Under the pieces are notes generated by a model, which worked only from the letters and a program-made list of their open reading frames with translations, did no database searches and was not told the origin of the DNA. Below, piece by piece: positions 28,620 through 39,200 of a DNA stretch of 39,427 bases. The DNA is from Symsagittifera roscoffensis (Eukaryota > Xenacoelomorpha > Acoela > Convolutidae). The stretch covers positions 1 to 39,427 of the forward strand of contig NW_026970898.1 in assembly GCF_963678635.1 (NCBI RefSeq), given 5' to 3'. A program made the position numbers and the translations under genes. Numbering within the stretch: position 1 is the stretch's first letter; each line of letters starts with the position of its first letter.

Positions 28620-29105
28620 CAGACTGCTGAGAATCGCAATCTGTTTCAAGTTATAACGTCCAGTTATTTCTGTCAGTTTTGTTTATATTTTGAAAGTTTT
28701 TTGAGTTTTTTTTTGTTCAACCATAAATGCTGAAAATAGCAACTATGGGTCTTATTTAGCTTAGACACTTCTCATTCTGGTTGCTGATAACAGCAACCAG
28801 GAAAGATGTTTGCTTGTGAACAAACTAACTTGCTGAAAATCGCAACTATACAAAGAGAGTAATTCGAAAAGTTAACGGAAAATGAAAACAGAAAACTAAG
28901 ATTTAAGGTACACGTCTTTTTCAAGAAGTAAACTAATTTGAAAACAGAAAACTAAGAATTACGTTGGAGGTCTTTTTCAAGAACTAAGCTTAAGTTGCAG
29001 TATTATTTAAAAGATTTTGCAGTGAACAAAAAAATACATAAAAAACTAATTTTAAAGAAAGAGAAGATACTTAGAACTTAGTTGCTGAGACTTGCAACTA
29101 GCCTC
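28620..29105. repeat. dispersed TTGCTGA...GCAAC hairpins and a 55-bp duplication
   Basis: The word TTGCTGAxAxxxGCAAC recurs in imperfect form (28624, 28727, 28778, 28831, 29080). At 28778-28797 it is a perfect 8-bp-arm hairpin, GGTTGCTG-ATAA-CAGCAACC. A 55-bp direct duplication containing AAAACAGAAAACTAAGA starts at 28885 and 28940. No coding capacity. Confidence 0.65.
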
Positions 29106-30548
29106 AACTTCAAACATTCTTCGCCTGTTTTGCCTTTTTTGCTTTTTGCGTTTTAAAGACCACTTAATTAATTGTTATAAGACTGAACTTAAATACCTTG
29201 TTTATTATACCATGTTTTATGTGGTGCGTTTTAAGTCGGTTTCTTTTTTCAAACCATATTAAACGACAAAAGCAAAAGAAACAAGAATAGAAGAACTCGA
29301 TCGTTTCTAGGCGAATAGTAGAAAATGGATTTTTCTATGGATGAGACATTTTGGAGAAGAACAAACATATACTGCTCCAATCTCCTTAAACTAGAGTTCA
29401 ATAGAGATAAGAGTCTTCGGTTTTCCCTGTTCGTATTTTTTTTTACTTTGGCAGAAAAACTAGCACACAGATTCATGATTTTCTCCGTATTTTCTATTTC
29501 GGATGCACCGCGTTTAAATTTTGTCGCCTATTAGCCATGAGTTGTTTTTGTAGCTTTTTGCTTAGTTTTTAAATCGTCCATTTGATCGACTTTTGCATAT
29601 CGAGCTGGCCCACGGTCATTTTCACACAAAACCAACACGCTGCAATTCCAAGAAGATTTAATGAAATAATTTTTGATTGCCTCTTGGTTTTTGTTTGATT
29701 CAGTAGAAGGGAGACGCTCGTTCTAGTATGTTTTCTTCTCAATCAATTTGTTGCTTTTACGATTCAAAATTTTTCGTACCTTGTAATTTTCAAACTTGTC
29801 TTTCAACCTGACAAAATTTACAAAAACCGTAGCGTTCAATCCATGTGATAAATTTTCAGTACCCGGCCTAATGTGATACTAATTCAGTGATCTCCCGTAA
29901 CGTCAGTGTTTCCTAAATCTCGAAAAAATACCTGCAAATCACCAAACTTTGGTTTTTTTTTCGTAAAAACCACCCAAACATTTTCTCAGATCATGTGGAG
30001 GATTTTTGATTAGGATGGAACCCTAACTGGTATAACGTTCCCGTACCCTCAACCGATGGTCCAAATTATACCAAAGAGTTTGCAAATCGCTCAAATTTTC
30101 TACAAGGTCACTCTTACCAGATACCAAAATGTTTGCCATCGTCAGCAACGCCTCTCTCACACTCTTATCCGTAACCTGATTATTGATATCATTCATCTGC
30201 TGTGGAAAATTCAGGATGCAAAAAACACTTTTAAATACAATAAGTAATAATAATAATTGAATTTAAGGTCTTTTTGTTAATTGTCTTTTTGTTAATTGAA
30301 ACAACGTAACTCAAGTTTAAAATCGGCCGTTAAAAATTTTTAGGAAGATTTTTTGCTTTTAGAGGTCCAGAAAAATTCAAATGTTTCTCATAGCTGTTTC
30401 TTTTTTTTTCATTTGCTTTTTCTTCAATATTCATTATTTTGGAAAATACTACACGGAAAGAGTATTTTGGCCGAGTAAAGTACTGTGTTATTTTTATATG
30501 TTGCTTTCCTATTACCTTGACTACGAAAAGTGTTATGCGCCCTCGTAG

Positions 30549-30762
30549 TTTCTACAACGATCCACCTCTAGAGCTGGACTTGATCACTTTTCTCTCATAC
30601 GCCTGGAGACAAAGCAGAGTAAGGGAGTGGGAGGGGGACACAGATGGTGAAGCGGTGGGGGTGGGGGAGGAGATGTTCGCTAGTGGATATGAGTCCAGAG
30701 GGGACACCTCTCTGGTCAAGGGGGCCAATGGGCAGTGGCCAACTGACTGGATGAATCTCATA
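30549..30762 (+). CDS. host gene exon B (internal)
   Basis: The acceptor GCCCTCGTAG gives a start phase that completes the codon left open by exon A. It reads FYNDPPLELDLITFLSYAWR and then a Gly/Glu-rich part (VREWEGDTDGEAVGVGEEMF) to GQWPTDWMNLI, ending in phase 0 before GTTAAT, a weak donor. An alternative acceptor is CTCTAG at 30570, but it does not fit the phase of exon A. Composition is far more GC-rich than its surroundings. Confidence 0.6.
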
Positions 30763-31082
30763 GTTAATGCATTATTCAATCTTTAATCTGATTGAGTTTA
30801 CGGGGATGAATCACATTTCATTATTTAAAAAAAACTTTTTTGAGGATTTCGGGAAAGAAAAATCTTAATGGGGAAATAGCATGTTGGGGAAAGGTTTTTC
30901 CAAAAAGATCTATTTCTTTCAAAAGAATTTATTGCGCGTTTTAAAAGGATCTTTTTGATTGAAGCAATTTACATGACTTTTTTTTTGGCTTATATCAGTT
31001 TTCGGAAAAACAGAAGCGTTAAAAATGATAATAAGGTTGTCGGTTACTCAGTAATGAGGTGCGAGGATGCAATGCATTTCAG

Positions 31083-31313
31083 GAGTTCCCAGTTGAGAAG
31101 TTTGTGTCCGATAGAGTGTGTCAAACTGACTCGGACAGTTGTGACTGGAAGACCCTGGTCAGGGCAGTTGCCAGACACCTATCCACAGAAATGAACATGG
31201 AGGGGAGCACAAATGGTGCGATGACAGGTAGCAATGCGGCCTTTCTAACAGTGTCGCTTCTCTACCAGCAGATTAGTCTAGTGTACCACGTCATCAAGTG
31301 CGCCAATTTGGAG
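31083..31313 (+). CDS. host gene exon C (internal)
   Basis: Acceptor AATGCATTTCAG, phase 0 on both sides. It reads EFPVEKFVSDRVCQTDSDSC, then DWKTLVRAVARHLSTEMNM, a Ser/Gly/Asn link, and AAFLTVSLLYQQISLVYHVI up to CANLE. The last part looks like a buried amphipathic helix pair. The donor is GAG|GTTGGA, a non-ideal match. Confidence 0.65.
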
Positions 31314-31986
31314 GTTGGAAGAATATTTTGGTACCTTTTAGAACTTATTTTTGAAAGAAGATTTTGACTAAGAAAAACTTGACCGACATTAATTAAAGCC
31401 ATTTATGCGTTTTAATCCAAATTCTCCGTAATGTTTACTGTAGCTTGGATCAGGGGCGGATCTAGGATTTTCTCGAGGGGGGGGGGGGGTGGCGGCGGAT
31501 TTTCAAAAACTTTTAACGACCTTTTTTTTTTAGGTCGACCAAATAGATTTTTCGAGCTCTCCCAAAGCATTGTTTTGCCCCTTTTATGAGAAAATTATCT
31601 GCGCCGCAGGCAAAATTTTGAAAAAACAGTCAAAAAAAGTCGTTTTTTGGCACTTTTTGAAAAAAATTTGACAAAAAATCGCGTTTGGGTCGGTCGGCTA
31701 AAAATGAATTTCTTAAAAATTATCAAAGGGGGGACCCTTTTGGTCGGCAGGGGGTCGAATTCCTGAGAAAAGGGGCGTCCCCCCCCCCTAAATCCGCCCC
31801 TGGCTTGGTTATCTTGTCGAGAATTTTTTTACTCTGGAGTTGACTTAAGGGCTAGCTTTGAAAAAAACGTTCATAAACCAAACCATGTTCTTTGAGTGTT
31901 TTTGATGATTTTTTGAGCTTTGTTCAACGTTTTTGGTTGAACTTTAAAGTTTCTGACTATGAATTGAATTCCTCAAATATTGGCAG
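31314..31986 (+). other. probable intron with hAT-type MITE
   Basis: Intron between exons C and D; more than half is the MITE at 31451-31802. Confidence 0.5.
31451..31802 (+). mobile_element. hAT-type MITE, 352 bp
   Basis: Terminal inverted repeats CAGGGGCGGATCTAGG and CCTAAATCCGCCCCTG lie between an 8-bp duplication, GCTTGGAT (31443-31450) and GCTTGGTT (31803-31810), with one mismatch. Ends of the form CAGGGGCGG and 8-bp duplications are typical of hAT elements. No coding capacity. It sits in a host intron. Confidence 0.85.
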
Positions 31987-32162
31987 GAAGAGCACTGTCC
32001 ACAGCCCTGCCAATCAAGTGCGGACCCATGTGCCTCGCAGACAGGAACAAGATGTCAAACTGTCACACCCGTAGGAGCTCAGCTGATGAAAAGATTACAC
32101 CAGGAGTGTCTGCAAAAAGACCAAGGGCCAATGCTGCTCATCAACAACATCAGAACACACAA
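31987..32162 (+). CDS. host gene exon D (internal)
   Basis: Acceptor ATATTGGCAG. In the phase-0 frame required by exon C it reads EEHCPQPCQSSADPCASQTG and then AQLMKRLHQECLQKDQGPML to INNIRTH, ending two bases into a codon at AA|GTCAGT. Those two bases are completed exactly by exon E. The other two frames are also open for much of the exon, so the frame choice rests on phase consistency with exons C and E. Confidence 0.55.
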
Positions 32163-34140
32163 GTCAGTTCCAACTCATTTTTTGAGTCTGGTAGCAAATT
32201 AATAGATTGTGATGACACCAAATTAACGGCACAACATGTTTTTGGAATGTTTTAAATTGCCTATTACGTTTAAATATCCGGGTTGGCCAAAAATCGCCAT
32301 TCTTAAAGCTTCTTACAAAAGTAGGACCTACGAATGTTACATGGGTTTTAATTTCTTATGAGAAAGTTGTAAAATAGATAAGAACTTTTCTACAACAATT
32401 TTTCAACTTCTCATTACTATTTTCTAAAAAATTTTCCTAGAACCAGTGAAAAGTTCTCCGCTGTCGCAAAGTATTCTAACGGAAACTCCCAGGCGAGTTT
32501 TAACAACTCGCAACTTGTTTTTAATGAAGTAACCATCAATATTTTACAGTGTGTTTTTGCTAATTTCCAATAACATCTGAGCCTTACATTCAAAATGTCT
32601 AAATTTATATGACATTAAATTTTTGACAATTTCTGTTTGTCAAAGCTGATTTTTATTGTCTCAATTTTTTTTCGGAAATTTTTGTTCGAAATGTGTACAT
32701 TATAGCCACAACTGAAAATTTTTACTAAATTTGAAAAAACTAAAATTGCTCAAAACTGATTTGTATCCAAACTTTCGGATATAAAACACATTCAAAATGT
32801 TTTTGGCAATTTATCGCTTTTCTTTAATTTTTTTTGTGGGAAAGCATTGCTTCTTTAGAACTTGTAAGACAGCGTAAATTCTCTAAATCTTATGATATTT
32901 TTGTATGATGGTTAACCCAGATAGGACTAAAGTTACCACACAAAAGTCCCGAATTGCCCTGGTAATCTGAAAAAAAAATCTATTGAGATCTAAATCTGAC
33001 ATCTGAAATTTTTTTTGTTATTATAGGTTCAAAAATTTTATTATGCAAACACAGATTTTGCTAAATCAAATTTTGTAGTACTTTGTAGTTTCTGCCCTCA
33101 AAATTTGTTCCCTCAAAATCAGAAGCTTCGGAACAAGCACCAAAGCATTAATAGTTGAGGTTTGATAGGTTTGTAAATTAGGTGGTTTACAATTATAATT
33201 AAAAACTGTTACCCGAAATTCTTCCCTCTAATTAATCTAATTATAATAAAATATAGCAGACAAAGTGAAGAACTGAAAATTACCAGTCTTAATCAAAAAG
33301 CACATATTATATAAAATAAAGTCAAAAAGTCTATTTAATGAGCGTGAATTTGTCTGAAAAAACCAAGCACCTCCAGCAGAAGTTTTTTTCACTTTTTCTT
33401 AAGTAGGAAAATCCAAGAATTGATCAATTTGACAACGGAAATCACTTTTCTCTCATTTCAGCACGTAAAAATTGTGTCAAAAACCTAACTCACAAAAAGA
33501 TCACCCGTATTTGACTAAATGGTTGGCTTACTGGCATTGCCTGTAGTTTGGCATTAGTTATTCATCGGCCAAGAGATGCTTGCTTTGAAAATTTTTTAGG
33601 CTGTCTTTCCGGATACGAGCCTTTCAAGTATCTTTCAGTGTGCTTCTATACACCAATTGAGAACTGAAATGCCAAAAAAAATTGTGACAACTTTCAAAGA
33701 AAGGAAGGAACATGTTCGATCGAGGTGGTTTTTATAAAAACCAATGTAGGCATTCGAAATCGTATTTTTTTTCATGAAAAATTTTATCTATCATTGAGGC
33801 TATCCTATCGACTACTTTTGTTCAAATAATGAAAAAAAAATTCCTGAAATTTTCATTGGGTAATGTCTGATCGATCTGTTTGAAAAAAAGTTTTGGACTA
33901 AATTTGCGCGCTATAAAGATTTCAACAAAGTGTTGTAAGCGTAACGAATTATTTATGAGTGGAGAATTATGCTGCGCTAAAGAATTTTCAATTAATTGAA
34001 TTGAGGATAGCTAATTGATCCTTTTAACTCCCCTATTTGATTGTCTGTGCGCCTTTTTAACACTTATTTCATGTCGGCTGTTTGGGAACAAAAAACAAAC
34101 AAAAAAAACACTTCAGGTTATCAAAAAAATTTTAATCAAA
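32163..34140. other. first part of the probable 4.4-kb intron, no gene seen
   Basis: AT-rich. CCGGGTTGGCCAAAAAT (32280) resembles one end of the inverted-repeat element at 36981-37402, and GGTTAACCCAG (32910) could be its far end, but the interior does not match clearly. Confidence 0.45.
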
Positions 34141-35265
34141 ACGTTTTGAGACCATTTATAGGGCAGTCTGAATTTTCAGGGTTTTGCATTTATATGCGAG
34201 CAGTCTTGTAGTTCCGACTTTCGATACGAAACTAACGGAATATTTCTGCTCGGGTGGGTTTTTTTTTCTTCAAAGAAATTTCGACTTTTTAACTAGCTAT
34301 TTTTGACGGAATTTTTTTATATCATTCAAAAGCCATTGTTGTCCTGGCTTAAATTTGAAAAGATATTTTACTGTGATCATTTTTCGTAAAGTAATGAGGG
34401 TTTAAAGATTGCCATTTTGGCCAATTTGGGACAATTAACGCGCGATATTATTCGCGCTAATAACGCTTAAGCGGAGATTGAATCCGTCTTATAAATCGTT
34501 CCAAATTGCTTAAACGAAGATTATTTTCCATAATTGATTTGTTACCACGAGCGAAATCTATTTTTTTTTTATATGGCGTGTGGGGGGGTGATTTTTATAG
34601 AGTTTTTCATTTTATTTTATTTAATTTAATTTTTTTTGTTGTTTATGTTATTACTGCTCCATGAACCTTAAAAGGCAGTCGGAACTTTCAGGGCTTCGCC
34701 CTGATTCGAGCAGTCTTTTTGTTCCGACTTTTGATACGAAAGTAACGGAATATTTGTGCTCGAGGTGGGTTTCTTTTTTTCTTCAGACAAATTTGGACTT
34801 ATTAACTAGCCATTTTTGAAGGAACGATTTATTTCATTCGAAAACCATCATTGTCTTGAGCGTAAATTTGAAAAAATATTTTCTGTGATCAATTTTTGTA
34901 AAGTTATGAGGGTTTAAAGATTGCCATTTTGGCCATTTTGACCGTTTTGGGACAATTAACGCGCGATAGAATTCGCGCCATTAACGCGTAAGCGGAGATT
35001 TAATCCGTCTTCGAAATCGTTCCAAATTGGCTGAAAGAAGCCTATTTGCCATAATTGATTTTTTACAAGGAGCAAAATGTTTTGTTTTGTATTTTATATG
35101 GCGTGTGGGAGGATGATTTTCATCTAGAAATCTTCAGATTTAAAAAAAAATTTCATTTATTTTTTCATTTAATTTTTTTTAATGTTGTTTATGTTATTAC
35201 TGCTCCATAAACAATATAAGGCAGTCGGAACTTTCAGGGCTTTGACATGATACGAGCAGTCTTGT
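34141..35265 (+). repeat. hairpin-ended 0.5-kb repeat: partial plus two tandem units
   Basis: A 3' remnant (34141-34210) is followed head-to-tail by units 34211-34720 and 34721-35265. Each starts GTTCCGACTTTxGATACGAAA and ends GGCAGTCGGAAC...CAGGGCTT...GAGCAGTC. The junctions show that units join directly end to start. Confidence 0.85.
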
Positions 35266-35883
35266 GTTGGATTTTTATTTCAAACATAATCGAATATAAT
35301 GGATTATCTTGGCAAAAATAATCAATTCCAGTAGCAAAAAATGGATTATAATGGATTATTTTTGTCTCGGGGATCCATTATAATCAATTAGAATCCATGG
35401 GCGCTCGGTGCGGGAGGTATGGGGCCCGTATAAGTCCACGTCTCAGGAGTGGCTGGTCTTGGTTTTGCATGATTAGGAGTGTATGCAATGGAAGAAGTAG
35501 GCGATTCTTAGCGTCAATTAGTTAAATTTAGTCCCAGTGTTTTGAAGCCAAAGAACTGGAGTTCTTGGGAGCAGGCCTTTTTGACAAGAACAAGTTTGAA
35601 TTTGAAGTCAAGGCTCAATTTCACAAAGCATTGAGCAAGTTTGTGTAAAATGTGACAGATTGAGGTAGTTCAGTTACATTTGAGAGATTCTGCGGATATG
35701 ATCGAAAGATTTGAGGCCCTCATCGTCCAAAGGCTCTCCCTTTTATGACCATTTTATCAAATTTTAGCCAAAAATTTTTTCATTATGTTATGATCATTCC
35801 CAAAATCCAACCTTTTTTTAAATGCATGTATGAATTTCAACGCAGATAAAAAGTTCAATTGTTCCTACTCAAAATGGTTTATT
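35266..35883. other. spacer between repeat units
   Basis: Contains a short inverted repeat of ATGGATTATAATGGATTAT and its complement (35290-35395) and a GC-richer stretch (35400-35750) with no frame longer than about 50 codons. No function can be assigned. Confidence 0.45.
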
Positions 35884-36414
35884 GTTCCGACTTTCGATAC
35901 GAAAGTAACGGAATATTTGAACTCAGGGTGGGTTTTTTTTTGCTTCAGACAAATTTCGACTTTTTGACTAGCCAGTTTTGACGGAAATTTATATCCTTCA
36001 AAAAGTATTGTTGTCCTGTGCTTAAATTTGAAAAAATACTTCACCTGTGATAATTTTTCGTAAAGTTATGGGGTTTTAAAGATTGCCATTTTGGCGAATT
36101 TGGGACAACTAACGTGCGATATATTTCACGCTATTAACGCGTAAGCGGAGATTTAATTCGTCTTAGAAATCGTTCCAAATTGGTTGAAAGAAGCTTATTC
36201 GCCATCATTGATTTGTTACAAGGAGCGAAATCTATTCTTTTGTACGTTATATGGCGTGTGGGGAAATGATTTTCATTAAAAAAATTCAAATGTTAGAAAT
36301 TTTTTTTTTCATTTTGTTTCATTACATTTAATTTTATTTATGTTATTACTGCCCCATAAACCTTAAAAGGCAGTCGGAACTTTCAGGGCTTCGCCCTGAT
36401 ACGAGCAGTCTTGT
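35884..36414 (+). repeat. hairpin-ended 0.5-kb repeat, single unit
   Basis: From GTTCCGACTTTCGATACGAAA to CAGGGCTTCGCCCTGATACG plus AGCAGTC; 531 bp, colinear with the unit at 6386-6918. Confidence 0.85.
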
Positions 36415-36596
36415 TAGATTTAGTCTTGCTGTCTACTTATTAAAGGATCACTCATTAGTTTTATCAACTAAGCCCTATCAAATTTCGGTTTTTGAATTCA
36501 AAATTCGGTCTTTTAATTTTTCAAAATCTTTCAAAAATTGTGCCAGAGTGCGACAATTCTTTCGAGTGGTTTTACCAACCGATGTTTGTTCTGCAG

Positions 36597-36846
36597 ATGT
36601 GTCTGTGAGGATGGCCTAATATCGGTTACTAGTCTTCTCAACAGTAGTAGCGATGAGCCATCAGCCTTCTCAACGACCAACATGAGCAAAAGCCAGTCTG
36701 GTGGCCGCAAGAAGGGGAAGATAAAATCAACCATAAGTGAGAACCACTTACAGTTGAGTTTGTTCATCCAAAACAAAGTGTCGCAGGGAGTGTATTGCGT
36801 GAAACCCACTGAAGTTCCGCCTGCAAAATGGAAACTTGAGTTATGA
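36597..36846 (+). CDS. host gene exon E (last coding exon)
   Basis: Acceptor TTTGTTCTGCAG. One leading base completes the codon from exon D. It reads CVCEDGLISVTSLLNSSSDE, a Ser-rich link with basic GGRKKGKIKST, then SENHLQLSLFIQNKVSQGVY and EVPPAKWKLEL before TGA (36844-36846). The well-behaved composition and a stop in the expected frame support it as the C-terminal exon. The long ORF on the opposite strand is a shadow. No polyadenylation signal AATAAA is obvious in the next few hundred bases. Confidence 0.65.
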
Positions 36847-36980
36847 TAAAAAAATTTAACCAAGACCAACTTATAAGTAAATTCAAATCTTATTGCTATT
36901 TTCATGAGCGGTCAAAATTACGGATTCAGGTCTTTGGAGTTGGTACGTTTTTCTGAAAACTCGACAAGAACTTCGAATCT

Positions 36981-37402
36981 CCCGTGTTGACCTCCATAGA
37001 CCAAAAATGCTAATGAAACAATTCCATAAACTAAGTCTATGAAAAAATACTAACCATACAAATTTCATAAATTTTGCTACAGAATTAAAACATTGCAGGC
37101 TCTTTCCAATACATTTTTAATGCGAGACGGCCAAACCTTTGGTTACTACGTTTGATAACCAAGGTTTATGTCATTTGTGTTTGGTTACGAACATAACCAA
37201 AGATTGTTGAGAAATTAAAAAGCAAAAAATCAATATTTTTGGTTTATGGAAAAATGCTAGTCATACAATTTCCATATATGAAAAAATACTAATCATAGAC
37301 CTTTCATGCAATTTTCTGTACTTATGGAATTGCATGAAAAATGTATGATTAGCATTTTCCATATATGAAAATTGTATGACTAGTATTTTTGGTCAACCCG
37401 GG
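36981..37402. mobile_element. inverted-repeat element with CCCGGGTTGACC ends
   Basis: CCCGTGTTGACC (36981-36992) and GGTCAACCCGGG (37391-37402) are near-perfect inverted ends, followed inward on both sides by variants of CCAAAAATGCTAATCATA. Inside, 37249-37314 and 37328-37393 form a foldback with arms of about 65 bp around a TTCTGTACTTATGG loop. There is no coding capacity, so it is a MITE or foldback element. No clear target duplication is seen. Confidence 0.7.
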
Positions 37403-38092
37403 CTATCAGCATTTATGTAATCATGGTCACTGTGGCTCTCAGAAAAATCATTAAATATTTGCCCTATTGTTATAATTCCACATTCAACTGCCTGGTGGGA
37501 CAGCAATCAGTCCTGCCGCGCTCCTGTTTCGTGCCTCATTTATCCCTGCTTATTTGAGCACTTGCTACTAGGAACTAGGTCGAATATTGCGTTTGCTTTC
37601 CTGTCTGCTATTTTTCCACACGATAGAAACTGCAGTATGGCATTCTTTTCTCACTATTGACTATGCGCATGCATATACATTCAATGAGCATTTATGGTTT
37701 ACCACGTATAACTTGGAACGACCACCACCACCACCACTACGCGTATTTGCTCTGTACATTCATTCTCTTCTCTTCTCTTCAGCTACAACGCTCTCTCAAT
37801 CGCTTCTTTTGCACTCTTTAGCTGCAGATTTGTATATTCTACAACTTAAACAATTCTGTCGTGACTAAGATTTGATTACTAACACCTTATTTCCAAAATT
37901 GAGATTTTTCAATGAGGAAAGTGGATTAATCGATCGATCGAAAATACTCCAATTGCAATTCAAACTCAATATTTTCACAAAAAAAACCAGCAGTAAAAAA
38001 TGGATAAAAATCTATTATTCGAAGAAAAATAGAGAGCAATCGGATTAATTTAATACCTTTCGTTTTATTACGAGGCACGAACGTGTGCGGCA
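37403..38092. other. sequence without a recognised gene
   Basis: GC-richer at 37480-37860, with a (CCA)n run near 37730 and a TCTCTTCTCTTCTCTTCAG tract ending near 37782 that resembles a splice acceptor. The frame behind the tract closes after about 28 codons. It could be a promoter or 5' exon of a further gene; not supported. Confidence 0.4.
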
Positions 38093-38445
38093 CAGGCGGA
38101 TTTAGGGGGCGGTCGCCCTCACCAACCAAAGGGTCCCCCTGTGGTATTATTTTTTGACATCCATTTTCAGACGACCAACCCTAAAACTTTTCTAAAGATG
38201 CTTTTGGCGCCAATATATGCTAATTTTGCGCACCAAAAAAAATTTTCGGTCAAAATTTTCCAAAGAATGCTCAATAACGGCATTTTTGCCGTTGTTTACA
38301 AAATTTGCCTGCGGAGCATTTTTTATTTCAAAATAAGGTCTTTATGATGTTCTGGGACCGCTCAGAAAATCAATTTGGTCGTCCTAAAAAAACGAAAAAT
38401 TATTGAAAATCAGCTTCCTTTAAGAAAATCATACATCCGCCCCTG
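38093..38445 (-). mobile_element. second hAT-type MITE, same family, opposite orientation
   Basis: Ends CAGGCGGATTTAG and ACATCCGCCCCTG. The complement of its left part (GGGGGACCCTTTGGT) matches the right part of the MITE at 31451-31802. Flanking GTGTGCGG and GTGTGAAG resemble a worn 8-bp duplication, offset by two bases. Confidence 0.7.
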
Positions 38446-39097
38446 GTGTGAAGACTTTTATATAGTTATTGGTGATTTTTTGTTTGTTAATTTTTTTTGG
38501 AAATAATACATAAAACTTGCTCACGCTCCAATTTGACTTTTCGCAGTTTGACTTTGATTTTTTTAAGTTCAATTCATTTCTTTTGTTCAATTCAAGAAGG
38601 CAAACTCGAAAAAGGTTGTTGGCTTCTGGTTTCGAAAATGAATATTAATTTTCAAGTTTTCATGCGTAATAAAAACTTGCTTTTTGATAGCTTTTTTTTC
38701 AAATCGGACAATTTTGATCAAAAAAATTCACTTACAATTGGTTCTGGAAAATCAAAGAAATTATACATTTTTTGAGATTCGAAAGTTAATTTTTTTTTCA
38801 AAAAATAAGTCAGTTTTTTTCTGTAAATAAAAGTGTTGATATTATCAATTGACAAAATTAGTTAAGTAGATGCGAGTATAAATTTTTCTTTTTCTCAATT
38901 AGTGTAGTTTCTTGTGTGGGTTGTTTTTTGTGCGTGTAAGAGGCCAAACTGTGCTGTGCACTGATGTACATTTTGTCGGCACATTAGTTTTGTTGCAGAT
39001 TCCGCAACGGTCGAATGAAGGTAGTTGTTCCGGATTCCGCAGATGATAGCGGACTTCGCAAATGTAAGTGCATTCGGCAAATATAAGTAAAATTCCG
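38446..39097. other. sequence without a recognised gene
   Basis: AT-rich, with poly-T and poly-A runs. The ORFs here show no domain or exon signals. Confidence 0.4.
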
Positions 39098-39200
39098 CTT
39101 ACAATTTGCGGATTCTGCCCACAATATGCGGAGTCTGCTGACAATTTGTGGATTACGCTTACATTTTGCGGATTCCCATTTACAGTTGCGACTTCCACGA
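39098..39200. repeat. 20-bp tandem repeat, about five units
   Basis: Units of the form ACAATTTGCGGATTCTGCCC repeat with an exact 20-base period from 39101 (39101, 39121, 39141, 39161, 39181), with increasing divergence. Related CGGATTCCGCA words are scattered from 39000 to 39300. The ORF on the minus strand across this region is an artefact of the repeat. Confidence 0.8.

Larger units (their letters stand above)
25934..30548 (+). other. probable 4.6-kb intron of the host gene
   Basis: Holds a CGAC-rich patch (25975-26260), a 78-bp tandem array, a decayed reverse transcriptase and short hairpins, all listed separately. No other exon-like segment is seen. Confidence 0.5.

Noticed and set aside
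31987-32255. Alternative frame of exon D continuing to 32255
   Set aside because: It is longer as a plain ORF but needs a different splice phase than exon C provides and leaves exon E unattached.
36531-36905. 124-aa minus-strand ORF
   Set aside because: Shadow of host exon E, which has a splice acceptor, matching phase and a stop on the plus strand.
38899-39198. 99-aa minus-strand ORF near the right edge
   Set aside because: It is created by the 20-bp tandem repeat and shows no other gene features.
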